DNA of 64,000 nucleotides from JBBECJ01 sp963763325 (GCA_963763325.1 CAVXOL010000025.1:1-64000), one strand, 5' to 3'. Counted from the first letter of the stretch, positions 1 to 9,365 are shown. Made by a program: numbers and translations. Notes: a model not told the origin generated them from the sequence alone.

Positions 1-537
1 CGCTCCACAGGCGATGTTCGACGTGTCCGGCGCATCGACGTCGGTCAGAAACGACGTGGCTGTCGCATATTCGCCGTTGAACGGCTGCAGAAGGCACGCA
101 GTGCTCGGTCGCTTGCTGAGGCAGCGATGACCGCTCCATCGCCGACCTGCATCAGTGCGGCGGTCGTCTCGCCAACAATCGCAGCGACAGCGTTGCGGCG
201 AATCGCGCGCGAGGTCGCCCCGGCCGCGTCGGCCTTCAACGCGATCAGGCGCTGGAATTGGCTAACCCAGCCGCAGAACCACGCTGCGGTGAAATCCGTC
301 ACGTTGCCATGGTCGCGTACAGCGATGCAACGGCATCGATGAACACCTCACAGCGTCCTGTGCGCCGGCGCGCGACTGCAGCGCACTCCCGGCCCCGTCG
401 GATGCAACAGCGACGAGCAGTGGCTCACCGGCAGTCGTCGTGAACAGGCGGCAATCGCTGACGTCCTGGCAGGGTATACCGGACGTGCTGTGCGAGACGC
501 CGACGACCGACGCCAATGCGAAGCGCCAGCAGGTCAC
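1..537 (-). pseudogene. PP2C-like protein phosphatase, broken frames, runs off window edge
   Basis: The product would be a PP2C-type serine/threonine phosphatase. A GTG start (GTGA overlap with the stop of the upstream vWA gene) opens a frame reading VVGVSHSTSGIPCQDVS and then VAVASDGAGSA, the usual first metal-binding segments of this family. The frame is then lost near 350, continues in another frame (EVFIDAVASLYATMA), shifts near 305 (VTDFTAAWFCGWVSQF...QVGDGAVI) and again near 92, where PFNGEYATATSFLTDVDAP continues to the edge. Restoring one G near 305 (MGN) and one near 92 (FWQPFNG) rejoins the protein, so two breaks look like single G losses. vWA plus PP2C is the TerY-P arrangement, whose kinase partner would lie beyond position 1. 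Either a real pseudogene or sequencing error. Confidence 0.75.
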
Positions 538-1214
538 CCGACGACGGCCCAACCATCGGGGGCGGTGGGATTGTCGAGCGGGACCAGGTCGCCGGGCGTG
601 GAGCGTGATACCGAACTCAACGATTGTGACAACCACTGGAAGAACTCGCGAAACTGTAACCCTCTGAGGTGGAGCGGCTCCCGGACGGAGAGCTGTCGCA
701 AGGTGTTCAGATCGGCACGCTGCACGGCCACGGCAAAGAACATGAATGCATTGGCGTCTTCGCCCTGCCGAATGTCGTCGGCAGCGCGTTTCCATGCGTC
801 GGTCGGCGCACCGTCGGTGATCAGAAACACCCACGGTCTGAAATACGCGATGCCATTGGCGCGGTACGCGTCCTTGCGCGCTCTCAAAAGGCGCAAGCCT
901 TCGGCGATGGCGCCACCGATCGGGGTGTCTCCTGACGCCACCAACGTGGGTGGATCGGACGCGTCAGGACCCGTGAAATCCGACGCGACACGCACCGGCC
1001 CAAAGGTGATCACACTGACTTCGACACGCTTGCGGGTCAACTCGTCGTCGAGCAGTTCGTCCTTGAACTGCGCCACCCCGGCGTTGAGTTCATTGATGGG
1101 ACTGCCGCTCATCGACGCTGACGTATCCAGCAGCAGGACGACCGGACAGCGTGGCTCCGGATTGTCAACGAACATCGCGTCCTGAAACGGTGTCTGCATC
1201 ACTACCAATGACAT
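534..1214 (-). CDS. vWA-domain protein, TerY-like
   Basis: Von Willebrand factor A domain protein of about 226 aa. The metal-binding (MIDAS) motif DTSAS is at residues 30-34, after a hydrophobic strand (VVLLL), and a second conserved segment with SGDTPIGG and FLITDGAP follows. The domain fills nearly the whole protein, as in TerY. The internal ATG at 1214 is preferred over 1229 because a GGGAG lies about 8 bases upstream of it. It overlaps the start of a PP2C-like gene, matching the vWA/PP2C pair of TerY-P phosphorylation modules. Role in signalling or stress is inferred from that family; no kinase is visible in the window. Confidence 0.85.
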   Translation of the reverse strand: MSLVVMQTPFQDAMFVDNPEPRCPVVLLLDTSASMSGSPINELNAGVAQFKDELLDDELTRKRVEVSVITFGPVRVASDFTGPDASDPPTLVASGDTPIGGAIAEGLRLLRARKDAYRANGIAYFRPWVFLITDGAPTDAWKRAADDIRQGEDANAFMFFAVAVQRADLNTLRQLSVREPLHLRGLQFREFFQWLSQSLSSVSRSTPGDLVPLDNPTAPDGWAVVG

Positions 1215-1352
1215 CGTCGGCGCTCCCATCCTTGGCTAGGCCTGAGTGGTTGGCACCAACTCGGCCCCATCATGTCCAGCAAGAATCCTGTCCAGCGAAC
1301 GGGAGTCCAACGCACGCCTGCGTCACCGTTGCGATGACCTGCTGGTCGGACG

Positions 1353-1526
1353 TCATGGCGAGGCGTTACTCCCACTGCTTCTGCTCTCCGACCGACCGTC
1401 TCCAGCATATCCTTGCCGTCGGGCGATGACACTGATCCAGTCGATGCGTTGGACGAATGCCGCCAGTGCCGCGACGACGTAGGTCCAGGCAGCGGCACTG
1501 AGCGCATGTACGTCTCTCTCCGTCAT
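1353..1526 (-). CDS. small hypothetical protein
   Basis: A 57-aa frame with a hydrophobic N-terminal half (AAAWTYVVAALAAFVQRI) and a polar tail. An AAGGGAG ribosome site sits about 6 bases before the ATG. The frame is open further upstream to 1715 (SYERVGLPVEAPG...), partly beside the end of the debranching-enzyme gene, so the gene could be longer or be the remnant of one. No family recognised. The rest of 1230-1739 shows nothing else convincing. Confidence 0.35.
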   Translation of the reverse strand: MTERDVHALSAAAWTYVVAALAAFVQRIDWISVIARRQGYAGDGRSESRSSGSNASP

Positions 1527-1739
1527 GTCGACGCTCCCTTGCTTCCTCATATCTGGATGTGCGGCCTCGAGTCTGCTGGCACCGATGCCGGGTGCCTCAA
1601 CGGGCAATCCGACCCGCTCATAGCTATCCCGCAGCCAGCCATCGCTGGAGATGTCCAGCCAGTCACAGGAGGAGGCAAGATCCGCGGCCTCTCCCCACCT
1701 GCGTCCGGCATCCACGTCCGTGCGCAGGAGTCGCGGCGG

Positions 1740-3848
1740 CTACGGCATTGCCGCTGAGCGGTCGGAATCCACTGGTGCCCCAAGCTGTGCCCGTAGCGGC
1801 GTCCGTTTGACCTGGACACGTCCGCGGCCGAAGGCGTCGATCCGTCCCCAGCGGCCCGGAATGTCGAGCACCTCGAGTCGCCCGATGCCGGTGGGCAGCG
1901 CGGGATCGACGACGAGGTGGTCCCCGAGCGGTTCGAGCCCGAGCATCGTCCGGAGGAGCAACAGTGGCGCGCCGGTCGACCAGGCCTGTGGGCTGCACGC
2001 CGTCGGATACTGGACCGGGTACTGGGTGAGCTCACGATCGTAGCCGCCGAATGCTTCCGGCAGGCGTCCGTCGAAGAACGCGGCGGCGTCGAGGATGCCC
2101 GCAGCAATCGTCGCCGCCTCATTCTTGAAGCCATAGCGCCGCAAGCCCCAGGCAATGAACGAGTTGTCGAACGGCCAGATCGTTCCGACATGGTAGCCGA
2201 TCGGGTTGTAGCGTGCCTCGCCCTCCGCCAGCGTGCGAACGCCCCAGCCCGAGAAGAGGCGTGGCCCAAGCAGATGTCGCGCGACCGCCTCCGCTCGGGA
2301 CGCATCGACGATGCCACTCCAGAGCAGGTGGCCGATATTCGAGGTGAGCGCGTCGACCTGCTTCCCGTCCGGATCGAGCGCGAGCGCGTAGTAGTCGCCG
2401 TCCTCGACCCAGTAGTCGCGGTTGAAGCGCTGCTTGAGGTCGGCTGCCTCCTGCTCGAGCCGGTCGGCCAACGCCGGATCATCCCAGACGACCCGGGCCA
2501 GACGGGCGCCGCGGACCTTGGCGTCATAGGCATAGCCTTGCAACTCACCGGTCGCGCGCGGGAAGCCGGGCAGGCGTCCATCGCGGAAGGAGATCGAGTC
2601 CCACGAGTCCTTCCAGCACTGGTTCTCGAGTCCGCTGGCTTCGTTGCGTCGCTGGTACCAGATGTAGCCAGTGTGCTGCAGATCGGCGTACGCGTCGATC
2701 CAGTTGAGGGCGGCCCGTGCTTCCTGTTCGAGCTCGCGGACGAGATCCGTGTCACCCGTCCAGCGCTCGTATTCGTCGAGGAGCACCACGTAGAGCGGCG
2801 TCGCGTCGACACTCCCGTAGTACGGCGAGTGGGGTCGATCTTCAAAGGCGGTCATCTCCCCGTAGCGCATCTCGTGGAGGATGCGGCCGGGATCTTCGTC
2901 ACGGAAGTCGTCCCGACGGCTGCCCTGCCACTCACCCAGGACGCGCAGCGTCGTCGCGGCCAGCTCCGGCGTGAACGGCAGCGCCTGCAGGCTGGTGAAG
3001 ATACTGTCGCGGCCGAACATCGTCATGAACCAGGGCAGGCCGGCTGCCGGGAGGCTCTGACCGCTCGCGATCAGCGGCGAGAACCGCAGCGCCGCGAGAT
3101 CGATGAGGCTGCGGCGGTAGGTCGCCTGCAACGGTTCCCAGTCACACTCGACGCTGGGCGCAGCGGTCAGCCACTGTTCGAGATTCTCGTCCATGCGCTG
3201 TCGGACACGCCTGGTGTCCTCCATCTCCGTCGGCTCGCGGCCCACGGCCCCCAGCAGCGGCAGCGTCGTCGCAACCTGCAGGTCGGTTGACCACTCGCCG
3301 TGCGGCGCGATCGACGCGGTGAAGGTCAGGCCCTGCGCATCAATCTCAGCCGGCTGCGTCGCCGTGATGGTCGTTTCGCGCCGGTAGGTGTCGCGTTCGT
3401 AGCTGAGCCGGAGACGTCCATCCTCCACCTGCGTGGCGTAGGTTCCCTGCTTCTGGAGGGCGTCCTTGACCTCGAACAGGTCAGCAAAGTCGCTGGCCGC
3501 CTCGATCCGGACGGTGGCCGTGACGGGTTGCGTGTCGTGATTCAGGAGCGTCAGTGTTTCGGTGAAGCCGCCGCCGATCGACCGGGAGCGGATGACCGAC
3601 AGCTTGGCGTCGATGTAGACGGTTCCGGTCCCGGGCACGAGGAAGAAGCGCGTCGCGTAGTACTGGAGGTCATCGGTCGAGAGCGCGGTCAGCCGCTGGC
3701 CGTTCACCGTCAATACCCAGTGGGAGAGAAAGCGGGTGTCGTACGAGAACAGGCCGGTCGGATCGGTGAGTGACGCCTCGATGTCACCACGAGCATCGCT
3801 GACCACGAAGGTGTTTCCGTCCAGGATCTTCACCAGTTCGGCGCTCAT
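1740..3848 (-). CDS. amylo-alpha-1,6-glucosidase / glycogen debranching enzyme family
   Basis: 702-aa protein with an N-terminal glycogen-debranching beta-sandwich domain (about residues 10-210: GNTFVVSDARGDI, YDTRFLSHW) and a C-terminal (alpha/alpha)6 barrel. Barrel segments include GLPWFMTMFGRDSI, SVDATPLYVVLLDEY, SWDSISFRDG and GTIWPFDNSFIAWGL; acidic residues of the GRDS and PFD segments are typical catalytic-site positions in this superfamily. It probably hydrolyses alpha-1,6 branches or related glucans in the cytoplasm (no signal peptide). An RBS-like GAGAGGA precedes the ATG. It is 24 bases downstream of the SCP2-like gene, so probably co-transcribed with it, and belongs with the GT4 and GH15 genes upstream. 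Confidence 0.9.
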   Translation of the reverse strand: MSAELVKILDGNTFVVSDARGDIEASLTDPTGLFSYDTRFLSHWVLTVNGQRLTALSTDDLQYYATRFFLVPGTGTVYIDAKLSVIRSRSIGGGFTETLTLLNHDTQPVTATVRIEAASDFADLFEVKDALQKQGTYATQVEDGRLRLSYERDTYRRETTITATQPAEIDAQGLTFTASIAPHGEWSTDLQVATTLPLLGAVGREPTEMEDTRRVRQRMDENLEQWLTAAPSVECDWEPLQATYRRSLIDLAALRFSPLIASGQSLPAAGLPWFMTMFGRDSIFTSLQALPFTPELAATTLRVLGEWQGSRRDDFRDEDPGRILHEMRYGEMTAFEDRPHSPYYGSVDATPLYVVLLDEYERWTGDTDLVRELEQEARAALNWIDAYADLQHTGYIWYQRRNEASGLENQCWKDSWDSISFRDGRLPGFPRATGELQGYAYDAKVRGARLARVVWDDPALADRLEQEAADLKQRFNRDYWVEDGDYYALALDPDGKQVDALTSNIGHLLWSGIVDASRAEAVARHLLGPRLFSGWGVRTLAEGEARYNPIGYHVGTIWPFDNSFIAWGLRRYGFKNEAATIAAGILDAAAFFDGRLPEAFGGYDRELTQYPVQYPTACSPQAWSTGAPLLLLRTMLGLEPLGDHLVVDPALPTGIGRLEVLDIPGRWGRIDAFGRGRVQVKRTPLRAQLGAPVDSDRSAAMP

Positions 3849-3872
3849 CGTGTCGTCCTCTCTGTCATGGGC

Positions 3873-4226
3873 TTACTGATGCGGTGCTGCGGGCGGTGCC
3901 GCAGATGGAACGGAGAAGAGCCGCTGAACGAGGACGGCCAGGCGTGGATTACCTTCGACGAGTACTGCTCCCCGCAGCAGCGCCGCCATCGCGTTACGCT
4001 CGCCGCTGGCGATGGCCTCGAACATCGCTCGATCCATGGCGATGACACACTCGGCTGGTGCTGTCTCGTTGGAGACGCGGAGGTCGCCCTGGTCGATCGT
4101 GACCAGGTACTGGTCGGTTCGGTCGCCGTCTGAGATATCGAAGCGCACGCTCCCCTGCGCCTTCGCAAGCAGCGGCAGATGCCCGCGATGCGCGAGGTCG
4201 TCGAAGAAGTGGGCTGTAGCGTCCAT
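3873..4226 (-). CDS. SCP2 sterol-binding-domain-like protein
   Basis: 117-aa single-domain protein. The pattern VRFDISDGDRTDQYLVTIDQGDLRVS followed by ADCVIAMDRAMFEAI-like residues and AALLRGAVLVEGNPRLA matches the SCP2/alkyl-sulfatase C-terminal fold that binds hydrophobic ligands. A GGGAGA lies upstream of the ATG. It sits between the glycosyltransferase and the debranching enzyme on the same strand. Its link to glucan metabolism is by position only; ligand unknown. Confidence 0.7.
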   Translation of the reverse strand: MDATAHFFDDLAHRGHLPLLAKAQGSVRFDISDGDRTDQYLVTIDQGDLRVSNETAPAECVIAMDRAMFEAIASGERNAMAALLRGAVLVEGNPRLAVLVQRLFSVPSAAPPAAPHQ

Positions 4227-4362
4227 GATGGATCGTGTCTCCCTTCGTGACGGTCGTGCAATGGTGATCTGTCTGCATCCTCGCAGCGGCCGGTGACCGT
4301 TTCATCTCATGCCATGCCTGACGGCGCGAGGCCCTCGAATCAAGCGCTCAAGCGACGTTCGT

Positions 4363-5451
4363 CTACACCCGCTCAAGGACGGGCGCTTCGGTCACCAACG
4401 CGTCAGTCGGCTGCACGAGCTGTCGCACGAGCTGTCGATAGACGCGCTCGTAGCCGTCCGCCATCGCCGCCGGCGAGAAGTGCCGTTCAACGCGTGCCCG
4501 GCAGGCGCGTCGGTCGATGCTGCGGGATGCGCTCCACAGCGGCAATCATCTCGCCGATCGAGTCACAGATGAAGCCCGTCACGCCGTCCGCGACGACCTC
4601 CGGCGTCGAACCACGGCGCATGGCGATTACCGGCGTCCCGGTCGCCATCGCCTCGGCCATCGTCAAGCCGAACGGCTCGGGAAAGTCGATCGAGTGCAGA
4701 CTGGCATAGGCACCGCCCAGCACCGCGTCCTTCTCCGCCTCGGTGATCTCGCCGATGTACTCGATCAGGTCGCTGCTGCTCGATGAGTGGCGCGATGGCG
4801 TGCTCGTAATACTCCTGGTCGACCGGATCAACCTTGGCGGCGATAACGAGGCCGCATCCCGACCGAGAGCGCCACCTCGATGGCTCGGTCAGGTCGCTTC
4901 TCGGGACAGATCCGTCCCAGGTAGACGAGGTAGTCCCCCGGCTCCGGATGCAGACGTGATACGCTCGAGAGTTCGATCGCGTTGTAGACGTTGCCCGCCC
5001 AGTCCAGGTGCGGCACCGGTTCGCGTTGGGCATGACTGATCGAGACGAGGTGCTGCTCGGGAAAGCCTCGAACAGGCGCCTGACCTCCGGGCAGATCCAG
5101 CCGGCCATGGGTCGTCGTGACGGTCGGAGTCGCGGATAGGCGGGCGAACGGGAAGGCGATGTAGTCGACGTGGTTGTGAATCACATCAAACTGATCGGCC
5201 TGCCGATAGACCTCTCCCGCATGGATGAGGGTCGCGGCGACGAAGTCACGCACCTCAGGATCCAGCCGCAAGCCACGCGGACAGGAGGCATGCAACTGGG
5301 CGCTGGTCCGTGAGTCGCCGCTGGCGAAGAGGGTCACGTCGTGGCCGCGCTGGACCAGTTCCTCGGTGAGCACTGAGACGACGCGTTCCGTCCCGCCATA
5401 CAGCGACGGTGGGACGGGTTCAACCAGTGGAGCAAGTATCGCGATGCGCAT
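4363..5451 (-). pseudogene. GT4-family glycosyltransferase, three frame breaks
   Basis: Read piecewise this is a complete GT-B glycosyltransferase: start MRIAILAPLVEPVPPSLYGGTERVV, middle FDVIHNHVDYIAFP and YLVYLGRICPEKRPDRAIE, then LVIAAKVDPVDQEYYEHAI, EYIGEITEAEKDAVLGGA, the donor-binding FPEPFGLTMAEAMATGTPVIAM segment, and a C-terminal piece ending APVLERV. Frames change near 4860, 4780 and 4520. Every conserved GT4 block is present, so the gene may be intact in the cell and broken only in this sequence. Family members transfer sugars from nucleotide-sugars; with debranching and GH15 genes on both sides a glucan or trehalose-related role is plausible. Confidence 0.8.
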
Positions 5452-5701
5452 GGGATGGCCCTCCCCGGCATACGTGTGACGAATCGTAAGTGCAACGGCG
5501 TGTCGTGTTGCGCATGCACGTAGAGCGCAGCGTTCAACGTACGCAAGAGTCGCGCCTCCACTGGCGGCAGCGTGGCGTGTCCGTCGTCCGACGAAGACGA
5601 TCGAGGACGATGCTGGATTGCGGAGCGTCATGCGGTATCTCGCTGGCGAGCGAGGAGCGGCCACAGCGAGACCCACGGCGAACTCCCGCGCCTTCGACGT
5701 G

Positions 5702-7528
5702 TCAGCCGTCCTTGAACCCCTTGAATCCTTCGGTGAGCCGCAGGATGGATGACAGCAAGCCAATGTGCGAAAACGCCTGGGGAAAGTTACCCAGCAACCG
5801 CTTCGCGACCGGGTCGTACTCCTCGCTCAGGAGCCCGACGTCGTTCTGCAGCGCGAGCAAGATCTCGAGATTGCGCCACGCTTCCTCCGTCCGTCCTACT
5901 GCGGCGAGTGCGTTGACGAGCCAGAACGAACAGATCAGGAACGCGCCCTCACTGCCGGCCAGGCCATCAACCCCCTCTTCGGTCGGGTAGCGCGAGACGA
6001 ATGGACCGGTCGCGAGTTCGCGCATCACGGCCTCGACCGTCCCGGTCACGCGTGGATCGTCGTCCGGGAGGAAGCCACTCCCCGGAATGAGCAGCAGGCT
6101 GGCGTCGAGCGCCTTGCCGCCGTAGGACTGGACGAAGGTATTGCGGTCCGCGTCGTAGCCGTGCTGGCAGATGTCCTCGTGGATCGCCGCTCTGAACGCT
6201 CGCCATCGCTCGACCGGCATCTCCCTGAACCACTGGTGGCGCTCGGCAAACGCTCCCTGCTCCACCAGTTCGACGATCTTCAACGCACGGTCGACCGCGT
6301 ACCAGGCCGAAAACTTCGAGTAGGTGAAGTGCTGGCGCTGGCCTCGAACTTCCCAGATCCCCTCGTCAGGTTCGCGCCAGTTCCGCTCGACGGCATCGAT
6401 GATGGTTTCAAGGTTGAGCACTGGCGACCGCGCCGCGTCGTCTGGGGGCTGAACGCCGGCCACCGCTGCGTAGTACGCTCCCGCGATCACCTCGCCGTAG
6501 ACATCGAGTTGAAATTGATCGCTCGCGGCATTGCCAACCCGGACCGGACGTGACCCCTCATACCCGGCCAGCCATGGCAGTTCGAACTCCGTCAGCCGGT
6601 GCTCGCCAGCGATCCCGTACATGATCTGCAGTTGTGCCGGATCTCCCGCGACGGCTCGCCGCAGCCAGGCACCGAGGGCGATGGCCTCATCCTTGTATCC
6701 GAGTCGAGCCAGGGCCGCGACGGTGAACGCGCCGTCGCGCAACCAGCAGAATCGATAATCCCAATTCCGCACACCGCCGATCTCTTCGGGCAGCGAGGTG
6801 GTGGCAGCCGCCACGATTCCCCCGGTCGGCGCGTAGGTGAGTGCCTTCAGGGTGATCAGCGACCGCAGGACCGTCTCACGGTGTGGCCCCTGATACGTAC
6901 AGCGTCCGGCCCAGTCTCGCCACCAGGCATCGGTCTGGGCAACCGCCGTGGCGGCATCGACCTGATCCGGGATTCCCTGGTACGAGGGAAACCAGACCAA
7001 TCGGAACCACGCCTGCTCCCCCTCCTCGATCGTGAACTCCGCTGAAGTCGAGGCAGTACTGATGTCGAGATCGACGGACGCATACAGACACAGCGCCTCC
7101 GGTCCTGCCAGCATGACCGCGCCGCTCGGAAACGAACTGGCGAGAGGAATGCGGCGGCCATAGTCAAACCGAGGGTTCAGTTGGGACTGCATCGGCACGC
7201 GCCCCCGCACGCCCTGGACGATCCGAATCACATCGGGTGATCCCTCACGGGGTGACATACAGTCGATAAGGCGAATCACGCCGTCCGCCGTCTCGAACTC
7301 CGTTTCAAGCACCAGCGACTCCGGCCGATACCGACGCGCGACATGTCGAACGTCCGCGGTAGGGGCGATCTGCCAGCGGCCGTTGGACTCGTCACCGAGC
7401 AGCGCCGCGAAGCAGGCCGGAGAGTCGAAGCGCGGCAGGCACAGCCAGTCAATTGAGCCGTCATTGCCGATGAGCGCAACGCTCTCGGTGTCTCCCACGA
7501 TCGCGTAGTCCTCGATGCGGAGCGACAC
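5702..7528 (-). CDS. glycoside hydrolase family 15 protein (glucoamylase/trehalase-like)
   Basis: 608-aa protein with the GH15 layout: N-terminal beta-domain starting RIEDYAIVGDTESVALIGNDG and DWLCLPRFDSPACFAALLG, then an (alpha/alpha)6 barrel with GGVRNWDYRFCWLRDGAFT, which carries the general-acid region, and EGAFLICSFWLVNALA plus LLSEEYDP near the C-terminus. Such proteins act as glucoamylase, glucodextranase or trehalase; substrate cannot be told here. No signal peptide, so cytoplasmic. The GTG start has an AAGGAGG site 6-7 bases upstream. Same strand as the GT4 and debranching genes, 250 bases from the former. Confidence 0.9.
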   Translation of the reverse strand: MSLRIEDYAIVGDTESVALIGNDGSIDWLCLPRFDSPACFAALLGDESNGRWQIAPTADVRHVARRYRPESLVLETEFETADGVIRLIDCMSPREGSPDVIRIVQGVRGRVPMQSQLNPRFDYGRRIPLASSFPSGAVMLAGPEALCLYASVDLDISTASTSAEFTIEEGEQAWFRLVWFPSYQGIPDQVDAATAVAQTDAWWRDWAGRCTYQGPHRETVLRSLITLKALTYAPTGGIVAAATTSLPEEIGGVRNWDYRFCWLRDGAFTVAALARLGYKDEAIALGAWLRRAVAGDPAQLQIMYGIAGEHRLTEFELPWLAGYEGSRPVRVGNAASDQFQLDVYGEVIAGAYYAAVAGVQPPDDAARSPVLNLETIIDAVERNWREPDEGIWEVRGQRQHFTYSKFSAWYAVDRALKIVELVEQGAFAERHQWFREMPVERWRAFRAAIHEDICQHGYDADRNTFVQSYGGKALDASLLLIPGSGFLPDDDPRVTGTVEAVMRELATGPFVSRYPTEEGVDGLAGSEGAFLICSFWLVNALAAVGRTEEAWRNLEILLALQNDVGLLSEEYDPVAKRLLGNFPQAFSHIGLLSSILRLTEGFKGFKDG

Positions 7529-7750
7529 TGGGTTCCTCCTTCACACGCTGGATGGCCGGGCATCGGGCGAGACGTCGCCTCCAGCGTCAGTAGGTTGGCG
7601 CCCCATTCGGCGCTGTGCACACCTCGACAGGTGGCCACGACACGGCCTGGCTCACATCGTATGCATATGCGCCTGTCGGGCAGAAGACCCATCGAGTCGC
7701 AATTGATGATCGTAGTTCCGATCGGTCATCCGTAGCGTCAAGGCCGCTCC

Positions 7751-7872
7751 AGACGACACAGCCCAGCCACTCGAGCAGCATCGGCCGACGAGTTGCCAGC
7801 ATGCGTGGCCATAGAATCGCCTGTGCTGAAGGCAAGGTGCTGGGATACCTGCCAGCAGGGGATCGTCACGCT
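7751..7872 (-). repeat. dispersed repeat A, copy 1
   Basis: Shares the string TAGAATCGCCTGT, then GCAAGGTGCTGGGATACCT, with copy 3 near 18.6 kb, plus the flank GGCCGACGAGTTGCCA, and a diverged version with copy 2 near 16.3 kb. On the minus strand the copies read similar peptides (QAILWPRMLATRRPMLLEWLG here), suggesting remnants of a small gene rather than non-coding repeats. Confidence 0.65.
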
Positions 7873-7915
7873 GATAGACACGGCCTCCTTCATCGTGCAT
7901 GACACATCTGACGAC

Positions 7916-7944
7916 TTGACACAGTTCGAGTCACTTCTTATGAT
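7916..7944 (+). promoter_or_regulatory. sigma70-type promoter of hsp20
   Basis: TTGACA at 7916-7921 and TATGAT at 7939-7944 with exactly 17 bases between. The leader to the hsp20 ATG is about 90 bases and contains GGAAGGAGG just before the start. No CIRCE element is visible, so heat control by HrcA is not supported here. Confidence 0.75.
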
Positions 7945-8042
7945 GTTTCTCGACCTTCCTGGGAGCCACTGCGAGGCTCTGGAGGCATCAGGCGTAGCGG
8001 TCACACGCCGCGGTTGACGTTTTCTGGAAGGAGGCACTTCGT

Positions 8043-8672
8043 ATGGCGACTCGTGCCATGTCCATGACCCCATTCGGTGACGTTGCCTATCTGCAGCACC
8101 AGCTTGACCGGCTGGCGCAGGAGGCGTTCGGCATGCGCTCGCAGACCAACGTCACGACGCTCCCGGTCGATGTCTATGAGAAGGACGACCAGCTCATCGT
8201 GCAGGCGTTCGTCCCCGGCTTGCGGGCTGAGCAGCTCGACATCCAGGTCGAAGACGGTGTCGTCTCGATCAGTGGCCAGTTCCCGCAGCTCTACGACAGC
8301 GAGGAGTCAGGTGGCTTCACCTGGTACGCGCGTGAGTTGCGCGGTGGCCCATTCCGACGCAGCATCACGCTGCCGTATGCGGTTGACTGGGACAGCGCCA
8401 GCGCGAGCGTTGCTGACGGCGTCCTGTGGCTGCACCTCCCGAAGGCGGCCGAGGCCAAGCCGCGTCGGATCGAGATCCGCGAAGGTGGTCACATCGAAGG
8501 TGGTCACCCCCCACCAGTTGAGTGCGACAGGCACCGAGACGGCCTGAGTCGCGTCACCGCGACCGACACCGGGGCGGTACCGAGCGGCCCCGGTGTCTGG
8601 CTGTCTCGGCCGCGACCGACCCGACGGCGCACCACCCGGCAGAGTCCACCAGTCGCAACAGGGACCTGCTAG
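8043..8672 (+). CDS. Hsp20 / alpha-crystallin small heat-shock protein
   Basis: ATP-independent holdase chaperone. The alpha-crystallin domain spans about residues 40-150 (LPVDVYEKDDQLIVQAFVPG, then VEDGVVSISGQF, and LPYAVDWDSASASVADGVLWLHLPK). The strong AGGAGG site fixes the start. The 209-aa frame is about 50-60 residues longer than usual: after residue 155 it becomes arginine- and proline-rich, and a hairpin that looks like the gene's terminator lies inside it. Removing one C from the run of six at 8507-8512 would end the protein at 8547 (HPHQLSATGTETA), a normal length. The C-terminal extension is thus doubtful. Confidence 0.9.
   Translation: MATRAMSMTPFGDVAYLQHQLDRLAQEAFGMRSQTNVTTLPVDVYEKDDQLIVQAFVPGLRAEQLDIQVEDGVVSISGQFPQLYDSEESGGFTWYARELRGGPFRRSITLPYAVDWDSASASVADGVLWLHLPKAAEAKPRRIEIREGGHIEGGHPPPVECDRHRDGLSRVTATDTGAVPSGPGVWLSRPRPTRRRTTRQSPPVATGTC
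8565..8597 (+). terminator. hairpin, probable hsp20 terminator
   Basis: Perfect 11-bp stem GACACCGGGGC / GCCCCGGTGTC with an 11-base loop. There is no strong T-run after it. It lies inside the annotated hsp20 frame, which argues that translation really stops upstream. Confidence 0.55.
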
Positions 8673-9028
8673 TTCTCAGCCAGTATGAACTGCTCCAGCT
8701 GCAGGATCGCGGCGTCAATGCGCATGCTGACGGTATCGATCTCTGCCGTCTGCTCGTCACATGTCGCCAGCTCGTCAGCGTGACGACGGCGATCGGCATC
8801 CCGCTGCAGTTGGCGCTCGCGCTGATGACGCCGGAGTTGCGTGATTGCGAGCTTCGCCTCGTCACTGCTCGAAACGCTGATGGTCAGGTGGCCATTCGGT
8901 TCGACGGTGATTCCGGAGACTGGCAGCGCTGACGGTTCTATTAGTGCTGATGGTTCGATCGGCTCGGTCGGTGCTGGGGCTGCCGATGTGTGAACCGCTG
9001 GTTGCGCTCGTCGTCTGGAAACCGACAT
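8669..9028 (-). CDS. hypothetical coiled-coil protein
   Basis: 119 aa from the ATG at 9028, which has GGAGGT 6 bases upstream; the open frame continues further but without such a site. The N-terminal third is alanine/proline-rich with a short repeat (IEPSAL twice). The middle (GITVEPNGHLTISVSS) is strand-like, and the C-terminal 60 residues are strongly helical and charged (QLRRHQRERQLQRDADRRRH...), probably a coiled coil. Not recognised. Convergent with hsp20, whose open frame overlaps its end by 4 bases. Confidence 0.65.
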   Translation of the reverse strand: MSVSRRRAQPAVHTSAAPAPTEPIEPSALIEPSALPVSGITVEPNGHLTISVSSSDEAKLAITQLRRHQRERQLQRDADRRRHADELATCDEQTAEIDTVSMRIDAAILQLEQFILAEN

Positions 9029-9056
9029 GGGGTACCTCCACAGCATCACCAGTGCA

Positions 9057-9365
9057 TCAGAACAATTCACGATCGAGGGCATCAGCATTTGCCGGCGTGC
9101 GAGTGATGCCTGCCTCCCCGGTGGCGTTGTACTTGCCGCACGCGGGACAGCGGATGGCAATGCCAGCATCGTGACGGTGCGGATCGTCACCGATGGTCAG
9201 GACCGTGTCGCACCAGCCACAGGCGTACTCATCATCTGCATGGACATCATCGCCAGTCCCAAGCTGCAGTGGCGGTTGGTCCGGGGGATCAGCTGGGTCA
9301 CCAAGGATGCGGTCGGTTGGGCTGAGCATCTCGTCCGGGATGACATTGAGTACAAAGCGCGCCAT
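9057..9365 (-). CDS. small zinc-ribbon-like protein
   Basis: 102 aa with a CGWC...CPAC pair of CxxC motifs (about residues 49-76) separated by a histidine-containing linker (GDDPHRHDAG), a likely single zinc ribbon. A TGAGGAGGA site precedes the ATG. Located 28 bases upstream of the coiled-coil gene on the same strand, so possibly co-transcribed. Function unknown. Confidence 0.7.
   Translation of the reverse strand: MARFVLNVIPDEMLSPTDRILGDPADPPDQPPLQLGTGDDVHADDEYACGWCDTVLTIGDDPHRHDAGIAIRCPACGKYNATGEAGITRTPANADALDRELF

Larger units (their letters stand above)
7529..8042. other. intergenic region between divergent GH15 and hsp20 genes
   Basis: 514 bases with no convincing gene. It holds one copy of dispersed repeat A and the hsp20 promoter. 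Open frames here have no good ribosome site and look like remnants or chance. Confidence 0.6.

Noticed and set aside
1547..2845. 432-aa minus-strand ORF in another frame
   Set aside because: Serine/arginine-rich shadow frame of the debranching enzyme.
1917..3290. 457-aa plus-strand ORF opposite the debranching enzyme gene
   Set aside because: Antisense shadow of a clear GDE; composition is arginine-rich and no motif is present.
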